Below are positions 1-11,282 of a stretch of DNA of 64,000 bases, one piece after another. Under the pieces are notes generated by a model that saw nothing but the letters and a program-made list of their open reading frames with translations, did no database searches and was not told the origin of the DNA. Source of the stretch: Microbulbifer halophilus. GTDB taxonomy: Bacteria > Pseudomonadota > Gammaproteobacteria > Pseudomonadales > Cellvibrionaceae. Each line of letters begins with the position of its first letter. Position 1 is the stretch's first letter. Location of the stretch: assembly GCF_026183675.1 (NCBI RefSeq), contig NZ_JAPIVK010000018.1:33498-97497 (forward strand), in the 5' to 3' direction. The translations under genes were made by a program, and so were the position numbers.

Positions 1-305
1 TCCTGGCCCAGGTTGGCGGTCAGCATACGCAGGTTCAGGTTGTCCTCCGACAGAATCGGCTCACTGGCCAGTTTGGCCAGCTGTACTGCCATGGTGCTGC
101 CGAAATCATCCAGCTGTGTGCGAATCAGGCGACTCTGGTTGTCGCTGATAAACAGACCCAGACTCGCCATCCCCAGCACCAGCAGCAGTGTCATGACCAC
201 CGCCAGTTTGAACGCAATCGGGATGTGGCGGGGCAACAATCGGATAAGGCGCACCGGTAGACCATTGGCAGCGTACCGCAAAGCGCGTTTGGCCTCAGTG
301 ATCAC
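1..305 (-). CDS. Membrane sensor-like protein, N-terminal part (runs off left edge)
   Basis: A GTG start at 305-303 follows a GAAGGAG ribosome site at good spacing, and about 100 codons are visible before the window ends. The protein has a basic start, one hydrophobic helix at about residues 30-53, then a polar helix with the pattern SEPILSEDNLNLRML. This is the layout of the first membrane helix and periplasmic part of AhpA/YtjB-like or HAMP-type sensor proteins. The rest lies outside the window, so the family is a guess. Confidence 0.5.
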   Translation of the reverse strand, partial: MITEAKRALRYAANGLPVRLIRLLPRHIPIAFKLAVVMTLLLVLGMASLGLFISDNQSRLIRTQLDDFGSTMAVQLAKLASEPILSEDNLNLRMLTANLGQ

Positions 306-611
306 CGGGGGCTCTCCTTCTGATAGTCACCTGTAGTCGGGGATGAGAGATGCGAACTATACCAGTTCTTGGACGTTTGTATGACTTGTGCCGGCGCATG
401 GTTTGATCAAAAAATGATCGCTTGAGATATGCCGGAGGCCCATATTGGCTGATATCGAGCGTGAAGCCCTGAGTTGTGGCCTGGTTTGGCAAGCTGGTGT
501 TTTCAGGCGCAGGAAAGCAGTACAGTGACCGTTGTCGGCGCGTTTTATAAGATGAAGGTAAGCAGTGAGCGGGAAAGGAAGTGCCCGCAATCGCAAGTAC
601 CCTGCGACCTA
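306..611. other. Intergenic region, no gene recognised
   Basis: This 306-base stretch separates the 5' end of the left-edge gene from the 3' end of the hydrolase. It is AT-richer around 400-430, where GATCAAAAAATGATC forms a short inverted repeat. Open frames here lack ribosome sites and resemble no known protein. It probably holds the promoter of the left-edge gene. Confidence 0.4.
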
Positions 612-1580
612 TTAATGCTCGATCAACGCGAGAAACTCCGCAATCTCGCGGTTCACCCAATCCGGTTCCTCCTGCCCGATCCAGTGTCCCGCCTCCTTTA
701 CTTCATGGATACGTAAGTCGCTGCACTGACGGTGCATATCCAGGCCGATACTCTCCGCATAGCGGTGGGTCCAGTCCCTGCTGCCCGTCAGGTACATTGC
801 CGGTACGGTGATGGTGTTGTCTTTCTGTGAGGCAGTGCGCTGCCAGGTGCGCTCGAAGTTGCGGTACCAGTTCAGCGGTGGTTCGAAGCCGTGGCGTTGG
901 TAGCGGCTGACGATGTAGTCGAGAAAATCCCGCGGCATATATTCCGGGGGCTGTTCGGGCAGGGTGATGCGCTCCAGCAGATTCGCGTCGCCGGTCTCTT
1001 GTCCCAGCAGGTCGAAGTGACCGGTGAGTATGCCCTCCAGCGATCTGGTTTTGTCGCGGTTCAGGGCCTCGTGGGCGGCGGCTCTCTGGAAATCGATGAT
1101 GTAGAAATAGCTATCGCCCATCTGCCGTTTCAGTGCGCTCAGGGTGTCCGTCTGTCCGCGCCCGAACCAGGGCACGCTCAGGCCGCCGACGCCCTTGATG
1201 CGCTCCGGGTGCAGCCAGGCGGTGTGCCAGGCGACGATGCAGCCCCAGTCGTGGCCGATAATGACGCCCTGTTGCTGGTTGTAGGCATCGAGCAGGCCGA
1301 TTACGTCTGCGGCCAGCTCTACGGTGTCGTAGGCCATGACGTCTTCGGGAGCGTCGCTGTCGCCATAGCCGCGCATCTCCGGGGCCACGACCCTGTAACC
1401 CCTGTCCAACAGGAATCTGATCTGCGGTCCCCAACTGGCCCAGCACTCGGGAAAGCCGTGCAGCAGGAACACCGGCGGGCCTTCGCCGGCTTCGGCCACA
1501 TTCAGGTGGATGCCGTTGGTGGGCAGGGTGCGGAACCGGATGTCGTACTGGTCCAGACCGTAGGGCAACGGATGGCGCAC
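612..1580 (-). CDS. Alpha/beta hydrolase, epoxide hydrolase type
   Basis: A 322-residue cytoplasmic alpha/beta-fold hydrolase. HGFPE at residues 41-45 is the oxyanion-hole motif typical of epoxide hydrolases. The nucleophile elbow GHDWG places the catalytic aspartate at about residue 111, and AGHW near residue 300 supplies the catalytic histidine. An aspartate nucleophile fits soluble epoxide hydrolases or haloalkane dehalogenases; HGFPE favours epoxide hydrolase. The frame is open further upstream, but GTG at 1580 follows AAAGGGG and matches the family N-terminus, so it was chosen. It stands alone; the substrate cannot be read from the sequence. Confidence 0.85.
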   Translation of the reverse strand: MRHPLPYGLDQYDIRFRTLPTNGIHLNVAEAGEGPPVFLLHGFPECWASWGPQIRFLLDRGYRVVAPEMRGYGDSDAPEDVMAYDTVELAADVIGLLDAYNQQQGVIIGHDWGCIVAWHTAWLHPERIKGVGGLSVPWFGRGQTDTLSALKRQMGDSYFYIIDFQRAAAHEALNRDKTRSLEGILTGHFDLLGQETGDANLLERITLPEQPPEYMPRDFLDYIVSRYQRHGFEPPLNWYRNFERTWQRTASQKDNTITVPAMYLTGSRDWTHRYAESIGLDMHRQCSDLRIHEVKEAGHWIGQEEPDWVNREIAEFLALIEH

Positions 1581-1723
1581 TGCTTTCCCCTTTCTTTGTT
1601 GTTGTCGTTCTCTGGTTCGGGCCAGAGTAACCGTTTTAGAGTATAGGGAAAAGCTGGTTGATGCGCCGGCATAGGGGCTGCGGTGTCGAATAGCGGGAAG
1701 GCTTTGGTGCCAGCGGCAAGGGC

Positions 1724-1767
1724 AGGATGGACTCAAAAAACGCCTGGGCGGGGTTTGACCCTGCGGG
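1724..1767. repeat. 44-bp direct repeat, copy 1
   Basis: This segment starts AGGATGGACTCAAAA and ends TTTGACCCTGCGGG. A second copy in the same orientation lies at 3312-3355. The two copies differ at only a few positions in the centre and flank the monooxygenase and AraC genes. Confidence 0.7.
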
Positions 1768-1825
1768 CTCGCTTTCGCGATTTCTTCTGACGAGTTTCTC
1801 GCTCGATCAAGCAAACCCTATAAAA

Positions 1826-1856
1826 GGGGCCGACCCTTGCGGGTCGGACCCTTATT
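1826..1856 (-). terminator. Intrinsic terminator of the ABM monooxygenase gene
   Basis: CCGACCC and GGGTCGG form a stem around TTGC, extended by AAGGG/CCCTT. Read on the minus strand it ends in CCCCTTTTAT. It lies about 30 bases past the stop codon of the monooxygenase gene. Confidence 0.65.
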
Positions 1857-1886
1857 CGTTTTTGCCAGTAGATGTCGGCCCGGGCG

Positions 1887-2174
1887 CTAAAGCTGTTCGT
1901 GGTATATGCCTTCCGGTTCTGTCTCAAGTTGTTCCAACAACGCATCCCATACACCCTGGCTTTTCAACTCGGACAGGTGCTGTTGGTGTGCGTCCTCGCT
2001 TGCCCATTGTTCGACGACCACAAAATGGGTTTTCTCCTGGAGGCTCTGAAAGATATCGACTCTCTCACAGCCTTCCACGCTGGGCAGGTCTTGTTTTACC
2101 TGTTCCATCGTCTTTTCGAAATCGCTGACTAGTTCGGGTTTGGTATTAAAATTTACGATGACTGTGGTGCTCAT
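1887..2174 (-). CDS. Antibiotic biosynthesis monooxygenase (ABM/YgiN-like) family protein
   Basis: A 95-residue single-domain protein of the dimeric alpha/beta-barrel ABM superfamily. It opens with a beta strand (STTVIVNFNTKP), and has the FVVVEQWASEDAHQQHL pattern typical of ABM domains, where the W and the A-x-H-x-x-H segment are conserved. Members are cofactor-free quinol monooxygenases or simply small-molecule binding proteins. The AraC-type regulator gene lies just upstream on the same strand and may control it. A hairpin terminator follows. The substrate is unknown. Confidence 0.8.
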   Translation of the reverse strand: MSTTVIVNFNTKPELVSDFEKTMEQVKQDLPSVEGCERVDIFQSLQEKTHFVVVEQWASEDAHQQHLSELKSQGVWDALLEQLETEPEGIYHEQL

Positions 2175-2258
2175 ATCGCCTCCTCAGGGGTTTCAAAGAT
2201 GGCGATACATTAGCGCGCTGAGGGGGCGGCAACTATCAAAATCAGGGCAAAAATATCG

Positions 2259-3125
2259 CTATTCGGTCAACTGTGCCTGACGGGGAGTATGGTTGAAGTA
2301 TCGACGGTAGGCCTGGATGAAATGGGATACATTGCGGTAGCCCACCTGGAGAGCAACGTCGGTAACGGAATAGTCGTGTTCGCGAAGTAGGCGGTTTGCT
2401 TCGGTGAGGCGTTTTTCGATCAACCACTGATTGACCGGGGTTCCAAAGATTGCCTTGAATTGGCGCTGGAAGCTGGACTCGCTGCGGCCACAGAGCTCTG
2501 CAAAGTCCTTTGTGCGCAAGTCCAGAGTGTAATTGCGCTGCATGAACCCCATAATGTCTCTTTTGCCACCTGTTGTCAGGGCGGTATGAAGCGGTGTCAG
2601 AAACTCGGCAGTGGATTCTTCCAGCAGTAGAAGGTGAAGTAGCTCCTGTAGTTTGGCGTCCAGCAGGGCGGCAGAGTGCACGCCGTTTGCATAGACGGCG
2701 TTTATCGCTTCCATGTAAGTTCGTATCGTTTGGTTGGCGCTATGGGTGCAGGGCTGATTTGACCGCACGCCGGGCTTGGGTAGCGATTGCAGATTGCGTT
2801 CTATGATGCCGGCGTCAAAAAAGAAAAGTAGTGCGCTGAACTCGCCGTTATCTGTTTCCGGGGCTGACACATAATCTGATACCGCATACAGGTCCTTGGG
2901 CAGGCAGACCAGTTCGCCTGCATCGGCTTCGGCGTAGCTGCCATCATCGTTGCGACATGTTATGGCCCCGTTCTTTACATACAGTATGGCGGGTAGGGTT
3001 AAAAATATGGCTTTATCAATAAGGTTCTGGTCAAGCCGCTTGTAAAGCACGGCGGCATTCTCTCGCCGCAACAGAGTCTTTATATCGGCGCGGCGGAAGA
3101 GGGCGTTTGGTAATATATCCAACAC
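2259..3125 (-). CDS. AraC family transcriptional regulator
   Basis: The C-terminal 100 residues form a double helix-turn-helix DNA-binding domain, including FAELCGRSESSFQRQFKAIFG and the second helix VTDVALQVGYRNVSHFIQAYRR with family end PRQAQ. The N-terminal part resembles a cupin-type sensing domain. GTG at 3125 follows AAGGAC and gives 288 residues, the usual size. The frame stays open to 3275, and an ATG near 3219 lacks a ribosome site. It is likely the local regulator of the monooxygenase gene 84 bases downstream on the same strand. The inducer is unknown. Confidence 0.85.
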   Translation of the reverse strand: MLDILPNALFRRADIKTLLRRENAAVLYKRLDQNLIDKAIFLTLPAILYVKNGAITCRNDDGSYAEADAGELVCLPKDLYAVSDYVSAPETDNGEFSALLFFFDAGIIERNLQSLPKPGVRSNQPCTHSANQTIRTYMEAINAVYANGVHSAALLDAKLQELLHLLLLEESTAEFLTPLHTALTTGGKRDIMGFMQRNYTLDLRTKDFAELCGRSESSFQRQFKAIFGTPVNQWLIEKRLTEANRLLREHDYSVTDVALQVGYRNVSHFIQAYRRYFNHTPRQAQLTE

Positions 3126-3311
3126 TTTGTCCTTGGAATATTCGGAGCAGAGTAAGTAGGGGCAGGGTAATATATCTCGTAGAATTTGGCCAAAAAATAT
3201 ACATATGAAGACCTGCATCCCATTCAGGAAGTGTATATTGCCTCCGCGTGGTAATAGTGAAGATGTCGATTCCAAACTGGGTGTTCGGAACGAGTGAATG
3301 GACTGCCTTCG

Positions 3312-3355
3312 AGGATGGACTCAAAACACGCTTGGGCGTGTTTTGACCCTGCGGG
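3312..3355. repeat. 44-bp direct repeat, copy 2, with perfect hairpin
   Basis: This is the second copy of the repeat at 1724-1767. Its centre is a perfect inverted repeat, AAAACACGC (3323-3331) and GCGTGTTTT (3336-3344), around TTGG. The A and T tracts make it terminator-like in both directions. Confidence 0.7.
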
Positions 3356-3434
3356 GTCATCTGCGTTCGGTCTCAACTCGCTGGCGCGAGTTGATCGAAC
3401 CTGGGGAGTTTCGTCCACCGCCCGAACGGACCAT

Positions 3435-3473
3435 ACAAAAAAGGCCCCATCCGTTTGGATGGGGCCTTTTTGT
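3435..3473 (-). terminator. Intrinsic terminator after tRNA-Arg
   Basis: GGCCCCATCC and GGATGGGGCC form a ten-base-pair stem around GTTT, flanked by A and T runs on both sides. On the minus strand it directly follows the tRNA, so it should end that transcript. It could work in both directions. Confidence 0.9.
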
Positions 3474-3474
3474 A

Positions 3475-3551
3475 TGGCGCGCTCGGGAGGATTCGAACCT
3501 CCGACCGCCTGGTTCGTAGCCAGGTACTCTATCCAGCTGAGCTACGAGCGC
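3475..3551 (-). tRNA. tRNA-Arg (anticodon ACG)
   Basis: A complete 77-base tRNA with an encoded CCA end. The acceptor stem pairs GCGCTCG with CGAGCGC, and the discriminator is G. The anticodon arm CCTGG-CTACGAA-CCAGG carries ACG in the loop. The T arm contains GGTTCGAATCC. Adenine 34 would be converted to inosine by TadA to read CGU, CGC and CGA arginine codons. A strong terminator lies directly downstream. Confidence 0.97.
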
Positions 3552-3875
3552 GTCGAGGGTGCGCACAGTAGTGGCCTGCCTCATCGGAGTCAACTCCTTT
3601 CTGGGAAAATGCTTTTGGGAATCAATGACTTACCGAGTTCCTCGGTGGCGGAAAGCGCTTTTTGGTCCATTTATTGATCACTTTGGTTGCTGCTTGAACG
3701 CCTGTTGCCTGGGCCTGTGAGCCGTACCGAACCGTGCCGCCGGCGATATCCGCCGGAGAATCCCATTCGAACCATCCCCCGGCAAAGGTCCACCCTACCT
3801 AACATTCAGCAAGCCCGAATCGGCGGGCACGGAATATTCTTCACTCGCGAATGCTGGGTAGGCTTGTAGGTTAAT

Positions 3876-3890
3876 ACTATTCGGAATAGT
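3876..3890. promoter_or_regulatory. Candidate Lrp-type operator upstream of mdeR
   Basis: ACTATTC-G-GAATAGT is a perfect 15-base palindrome 38 bases before mdeR. Fifteen-base imperfect palindromes are the usual Lrp/AsnC site size. It lies inside the spacer of a possible promoter (TTGTAG at 3864, TAGTGT at 3887). Otherwise the 377-base gap from the tRNA to mdeR shows nothing recognisable. Confidence 0.55.
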
Positions 3891-3928
3891 GTGAGGGTTT
3901 CCTAATTTAAATCCGGAAAGGTCGCAGA

Positions 3929-4411
3929 ATGTTAAACTCTATTTCGTCGCTGGATCGCACGGATATCGCCATCCTGCGGGTCCTGCAGGTCGAGGGGCGT
4001 ATCAGCAATGTGGAGCTGTCCGATCGCGTGCACCTGTCGCCGCCGGCCACGCTGGCCCGGGTCAGGCGGCTGGAGGAGGAGGGTTATATCAGCGGCTACG
4101 CCGCGATGCTCGATCGGGAAAAGCTGGGTCACGACAACCTGGCGCTGATCGAGATTGCGCTGGAGCTGCACCAGCACGAGCGCATTGCCGAGGTGCTGGA
4201 TAACCTGGTGGCCATGCCGGAGGTGCTCGAGTGCTATCACGTTACCGGTGAGTACGACTATATGGTGAAGGTCTCCACCGTGAACAACCGCGCACTCGAC
4301 CGTTTTATCGCCGAGCGGCTGATCCCCCTGCGGGGCATTGCCCGGATACATACCAGCATCGTGTTGAAGGCACTCAAGCAGACGACACAACTGGAATTGC
4401 CGGAACCCTAG
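3929..4411 (+). CDS. mdeR: Lrp/AsnC-type regulator MdeR
   Basis: A 160-residue Lrp/AsnC regulator. The N-terminal helix-turn-helix (about residues 8-55) contains LDRTDIAILRVLQVEGRIS and VHLSPPATLARVRRLEEEG. The C-terminal RAM domain (about 70-150) contains the ECYHVTGEYDYMVKV ligand-binding strand. It is 52 bases upstream of a methionine gamma-lyase gene, followed by an E1 dehydrogenase gene. The same three families form the mde cluster of Pseudomonas putida, where MdeR activates mdeAB in response to methionine. All three genes here point the same way. The role is inferred from family and gene order. Confidence 0.85.
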   Translation: MLNSISSLDRTDIAILRVLQVEGRISNVELSDRVHLSPPATLARVRRLEEEGYISGYAAMLDREKLGHDNLALIEIALELHQHERIAEVLDNLVAMPEVLECYHVTGEYDYMVKVSTVNNRALDRFIAERLIPLRGIARIHTSIVLKALKQTTQLELPEP

Positions 4412-4463
4412 GCGGCTTGCCCATGTGTGAGCCGCCGAATTAATAATGATAAATGAGGCACAT

Positions 4464-5648
4464 ATGTGGGAATCCAAGAATATCGAAACCAATACCATTC
4501 ATGGCGGCAAAAAATCCCAGGGAGAGTTCGGGACACTGTCGACGCCGATCTACCAGACCTCGACCTTTGTCTTCGACAATGTGCAGCAGGGCGCGCAGCG
4601 CTTTGCCGGTGAGGATGGGGGGCATATGTATTCCCGGCTGGGCAATCCCACCGTCGAGGAGCTGGAGGCGCGCATGGCGTTGCTCGAGGGAACCGAAGCC
4701 GCGGCCGCTTTCGGTTCCGGCATGGGGGCGGTGTCGTCGGCGGTGCTGGCACTGCTCAAGGCCGGCGATCACCTGGTGACCTCCCACCGCCTCTACGGCT
4801 GCACCTTTGCACTGTTCAACCACCAGCTGCCGGCGCTGGGTATCGAGGTCAGCTTCGTGGACCTGGCCGACGAGCAGGCGCTGCGCGCGGCGATCAGGCC
4901 GAATACGAAAGTGATCTACGGCGAGACGCCGATCAACCCCTGCATGACGGTGATCGACCTGGATACCGTCGCCGCGATCGCGCGGCAGCACGACCTGACC
5001 ACGGTGATCGATAACACCTTTATGTCACCGATCCTGCAGCGCCCGGCCAGCCACGGCATCGACCTGGTGCTGCACTCCGCCACCAAATACCTGAATGGCC
5101 ACGGCGATGTGGTGGCCGGTATCCTGTGCGGGCCGGGGGAGTTGATCGATCGCATCAAGATGACCACGCGCAAGGACATGGGCGCGGTGATGAGCCCTCA
5201 CGATGCCTGGCTGGTAATCCGCGGCCTGAAGACCCTGCACCTGAGGATGCAGCGCCACGGTGAGAACGGACAGCTGGTGGCCGAATACCTGCAGGACCAC
5301 GACGCCGTCGAGAAGGTCTACTATCCCGGGCTGCCGAACCACCCCGGTCATGCGCTGCTCGGCAGGCAGATGCGCGGTGCCGGCGGCGTGATGGCGTTTG
5401 AGCTCAAGGGCAGCTTCGAACAGGCGGTGGCGTTTATCAACAAGCTGCAGATGTGCAAGCGCGCGGTCAGTCTCGGCGACGCCGAGACCCTGATCCAGCA
5501 CCCGGCTTCCATGACGCACTCCACCTACGAGCCGGAGGAGCTGGCGGAAGCGGGTATCTCCCGCACCCTGATCCGGCTCGCGGTCGGCCTGGAAAATGCC
5601 CAAGACATAGTGGCGGATCTCGGGCAGGCCCTGTCCGTTGCCCGCTGA
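4464..5648 (+). CDS. mdeA: Methionine gamma-lyase (PLP-dependent)
   Basis: A 394-residue Cys/Met-metabolism PLP enzyme that splits L-methionine into methanethiol, ammonia and 2-oxobutyrate. The PLP lysine is K208 in HSATKYL. YSR (56-58) and SGMG (85-88) are phosphate-binding elements. LYGCTF carries C113, the residue typical of true methionine gamma-lyases; cystathionine lyases usually lack it. The frame is open from 4446, but ATG at 4464 has TGAGG at ideal spacing. It sits between mdeR and an E1 gene that can use the 2-oxobutyrate it makes. Confidence 0.9.
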   Translation: MWESKNIETNTIHGGKKSQGEFGTLSTPIYQTSTFVFDNVQQGAQRFAGEDGGHMYSRLGNPTVEELEARMALLEGTEAAAAFGSGMGAVSSAVLALLKAGDHLVTSHRLYGCTFALFNHQLPALGIEVSFVDLADEQALRAAIRPNTKVIYGETPINPCMTVIDLDTVAAIARQHDLTTVIDNTFMSPILQRPASHGIDLVLHSATKYLNGHGDVVAGILCGPGELIDRIKMTTRKDMGAVMSPHDAWLVIRGLKTLHLRMQRHGENGQLVAEYLQDHDAVEKVYYPGLPNHPGHALLGRQMRGAGGVMAFELKGSFEQAVAFINKLQMCKRAVSLGDAETLIQHPASMTHSTYEPEELAEAGISRTLIRLAVGLENAQDIVADLGQALSVAR

Positions 5649-5780
5649 TCGCGGAATTCCACTCATAAAAATTGGCCGCGGCGCGATGCCGATAGGGCGG
5701 CGCTCAACAGGCGTTGGCGCTGCCCGGCATCGGGTGTCGCCGGGCTGTTTCCACGAGTACCGAGCAGGGAATAGTGCACC

Positions 5781-8498
<2,718 letters not shown>

Positions 8499-8589
8499 GT
8501 ATCGATGCGGCACGCCGCCATCCATGGTGGGATCCTGCCCATCAGCGCCGCAGAAGTCGGGCACGTCGCTGCGTTCCTTCGCCCACCCT

Positions 8590-8700
8590 CCGGGGCCGTC
8601 ATCCCGGTACCGGATCGAGTCCGGCATGACAAAACGATCCGGGACCCAGCGAAGGTGCCCCGGCGGCCTGGATTCCGGATCAAGTCCGGAATGACGATCA
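8590..8700. repeat. REP-like palindromic repeats
   Basis: Two copies of an imperfect palindrome of the type GTCATCCCGG-N-CCGGATC-AGTCCGG-ATGAC lie at about 8597-8630 and 8668-8697 in opposite arrangement. The 303-base gap between mdeB and the next gene holds little else. A related copy is near 59820. Confidence 0.6.
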
Positions 8701-8801
8701 TATGGAGTGAATACAGGACTCGTCCGCTGTTGAAGGAATCCGGACAACGGTTAATATAATTGTGAGACTCTCAATAACCTGGCGTTCTTGAACGGGGAAC
8801 G

Positions 8802-10634
8802 TCAGTACTCCATCAGGACCGGGTACTTCAAATAGGCTTGGTCGAAATACGGGCTTCGCTGGTAGAAGAAGTCCATCCGAGCCCGCGGATCTTCCGCAAA
8901 CGCTTTGTCCTGCAGCCGCTCTTCGAACGCCTTCTTCAGTCCCGGGTCCTCCTCCATCATCTTCTCTGCCAGCGGCACCAGCGCGTAGGGTTCGTAGTAT
9001 TCGGTGCGCTGGAAAACCTGGTTGAAAAAGCCCCATTGGAAGAGGGAGTCCGGCCCGCGCGGGTCGAGCAGCGCCACGGCCAGTTTGCCCAGCGGCTGGT
9101 CGGTGCTGACTTTGACATAACCGCCGAGTGGAACTTCGATCTGCTCTTCGCTGAATTCCCCCTCGACCCGGAAATGGCCCTCGAAAGGGTTGTCGGCGAA
9201 CTCGTGCCGGTCGACCCTGAATTGGGTCAACTCGGCTGAGTCACCTTCTGCTTCCGCCATTTCGATACCGTGCACTTTCAGCCGCTCCAATACCCGCGCC
9301 TCGTGTTTTGGCAGGTAGAAGGCTTCCGGAACCCGTACTTCGACGCCTTTGACGTTGTCGACATAGACGGGCAGGGACGGATAGTCCCTGGCCTGGCCCA
9401 GCCAGACTACCTGCTCGTCGCCGGTGATGGGGTTCTGTTTCTTTTGGTAGGCGATGCCCTTGAACGGCTCGTCTGCGTAGACGGACAGGTCCGGCTTGTC
9501 GTTACTGTGCCATTCCAGCACCTGGGTTTCGGGGCGGCGTTGTTGATCGCTGGTGATGGCTTTATCGAGGGCCTTGCCATCCTCCGCCAGCGCTTCCAGG
9601 GCGGCCTCGATCAGCACATAGGTCCCCAGCACCCGCTGGCGATAGGGTTTCAGGGAGTGGTTTTCCACCAGTACCGTGGGCAGGTGGCGCAGGTCTCCCA
9701 GGCCGTTGGAGAAGCGCGGCGGAGCCGTCCAGTGGTTGATGCCGTCGGCAAACTCCTTTGAATTCACACCGAAAATCAGCGGGCCGGGAATATGGCCCGC
9801 ATCTGCCAGTGCTGTGTCCAGGTCTTCCTGCAGCCGGGTTTCCAGCCAGTTTGTGATGGCCGGTGAATCGGTGGCGAAGGAGCCGTTGTAGCCGTAGGTG
9901 ATGTCGTACTGGTAGTCCTCGCCGTCGGTAACGTGGATATCCAGGTAGAGGCTCGGCCGGTAGTCGTTGATCACATCCATCACCGCCCGCAGTTCGGGGG
10001 TGTCGAGCTTGGTGTAGTCGCGATTCAGGTTGAGGTTGTTGGCGTTGCTGCGCCAGCCGGCGTTTTCCGGGCCGCGCTGGTTCATGCGGGTATAGAGACT
10101 GGCGCGTTCGTGGCCGTCGACATTGAGGATGGGGATGAACAACAGGTTGGCGTGCCCGATCAACTGTCGCAATGCTTTGTCGCCATTGACGTAATCCCGC
10201 AGCAGCATCAGGCCGGCGTCCTTGCCGTCGATCTCGCCGGAGTGAATACCGGCCTGTACCAGTAGGCTGGGCTTGCCGTTTTTGCCGGGATCACTGCCGC
10301 CCTCGCTCAGGGTCACCAGTTGGACCTGCCGCCCGCCGGCAGAGGTGCCGATGTCGCTGGCTTTGATAGCCGCACTGGCGTCGACCAGGCGGCTGATAAA
10401 CGCCCGGGTCTGTTGGTAATCCGGTGTGGTGCGAAAGCCGTTAGCCTCTGCCGGCGTTACCCATTCGCCCTCGCGCACGATGCGTTTTTCGGAGTCGCCC
10501 TTCCAGGGAATCAGCTCTGGCAGTGGCGCCTCCGACGGTGTATCGCTGTGGGCACCATGGGAGATCAGGACGGCGGTAGCCAGCAGGCAGTGGACAATCA
10601 GGGTTGAGCGTATGTGATTAGAGATCTTGAGCAT
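8802..10634 (-). CDS. Secreted M14 family zinc carboxypeptidase
   Basis: A 610-residue peptidase with a signal peptide (hydrophobic residues 9-26, cut near 30). The M14 zinc ligands are H131 and E134 in AGIHSGEIDGKD and H234 in LDIHVTDG. NVDGHERASLYTRMNQRGPENAGWRSNANNLNLNRD style spacing between them is normal for the family, with NRD contributing substrate binding. The C-terminal 200 residues lack the peptidase motifs and probably form an accessory beta domain. ATG at 10634 begins the signal sequence, so the open frame upstream was not used. It overlaps no neighbour and is followed by REP-like repeats. Confidence 0.85.
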   Translation of the reverse strand: MLKISNHIRSTLIVHCLLATAVLISHGAHSDTPSEAPLPELIPWKGDSEKRIVREGEWVTPAEANGFRTTPDYQQTRAFISRLVDASAAIKASDIGTSAGGRQVQLVTLSEGGSDPGKNGKPSLLVQAGIHSGEIDGKDAGLMLLRDYVNGDKALRQLIGHANLLFIPILNVDGHERASLYTRMNQRGPENAGWRSNANNLNLNRDYTKLDTPELRAVMDVINDYRPSLYLDIHVTDGEDYQYDITYGYNGSFATDSPAITNWLETRLQEDLDTALADAGHIPGPLIFGVNSKEFADGINHWTAPPRFSNGLGDLRHLPTVLVENHSLKPYRQRVLGTYVLIEAALEALAEDGKALDKAITSDQQRRPETQVLEWHSNDKPDLSVYADEPFKGIAYQKKQNPITGDEQVVWLGQARDYPSLPVYVDNVKGVEVRVPEAFYLPKHEARVLERLKVHGIEMAEAEGDSAELTQFRVDRHEFADNPFEGHFRVEGEFSEEQIEVPLGGYVKVSTDQPLGKLAVALLDPRGPDSLFQWGFFNQVFQRTEYYEPYALVPLAEKMMEEDPGLKKAFEERLQDKAFAEDPRARMDFFYQRSPYFDQAYLKYPVLMEY

Positions 10635-10704
10635 GGAACTGTGCTTATTGTTGTAAAACGGATGGGAGCATTTTGCGGCGTAATCTGTTTCAGCGCGGTA
10701 GCTT

Positions 10705-11217
10705 TCATCCGGCGCCCGGTTTTTCTCCGCCATTTTTGGTGTCGCCTCTCTCCGACCCGGGAGGCCGGCCGAATACTACTTTGTCGATATCGGGAAACTG
10801 TTTCAGGTTCAATGTGATCAGCGGACGCACCGCAGCAATGGTGGCCGAGATGCCGGCCCAGGCATTTTCATCCATGGCGAGCACGACATAGGCGGTGTTG
10901 TCGACTCGGCGAAAGTAAACCAGCTTTGCTGCCTGCGGTCGATTTTCCAGAATGGTCCGGGCGACCCTTTGTGTCAGGGCTGCGGCCACAGGCTGTTTCC
11001 CGGCCCTCTGGAAGGGACGTTTTACCATTCTGACCGAAGGGAAGGGGTCCTTTCCGCCCACCTGGGCGTATTCCGCCATCACTTGCCGGTATTCGGCGAT
11101 GTCTTCGGGCAGGATGATTTGTACCTGTGTGCTGGCGTCGCTTTTGCCACAGGCTGATACCACCAATAAAAGTAATAATGTTACAAGCGTGGCTGTGCGG
11201 AGGGAGTCAGTCGTCAT
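10705..11217 (-). CDS. Putative lipoprotein of unknown function
   Basis: A 170-residue protein with a lipoprotein signal: hydrophobic residues 8-21 and lipobox VSAC, so it would be anchored by cysteine 23. The mature part is a compact mixed alpha/beta sequence without a motif I recognise. Its C-terminus is glycine- and charge-rich. It lies 70 bases upstream of the M14 peptidase on the same strand, so the two may be co-transcribed. Confidence 0.6.
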   Translation of the reverse strand: MTTDSLRTATLVTLLLLLVVSACGKSDASTQVQIILPEDIAEYRQVMAEYAQVGGKDPFPSVRMVKRPFQRAGKQPVAAALTQRVARTILENRPQAAKLVYFRRVDNTAYVVLAMDENAWAGISATIAAVRPLITLNLKQFPDIDKVVFGRPPGSERGDTKNGGEKPGAG

Positions 11218-11282
11218 AAATCATATCCAGTAAAGGCTTCGCGCAACTATAAACGGGTTTTCCTACTGGTCTTATCTACCAG

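Noticed and set aside
3687..3869. A 60-codon frame between the tRNA and mdeR
   Set aside because: No ribosome site, odd composition, no known family; the region is more likely regulatory.
8505..8759. An 84-codon frame after mdeB
   Set aside because: It is made of REP-like repeats and lacks a ribosome site.
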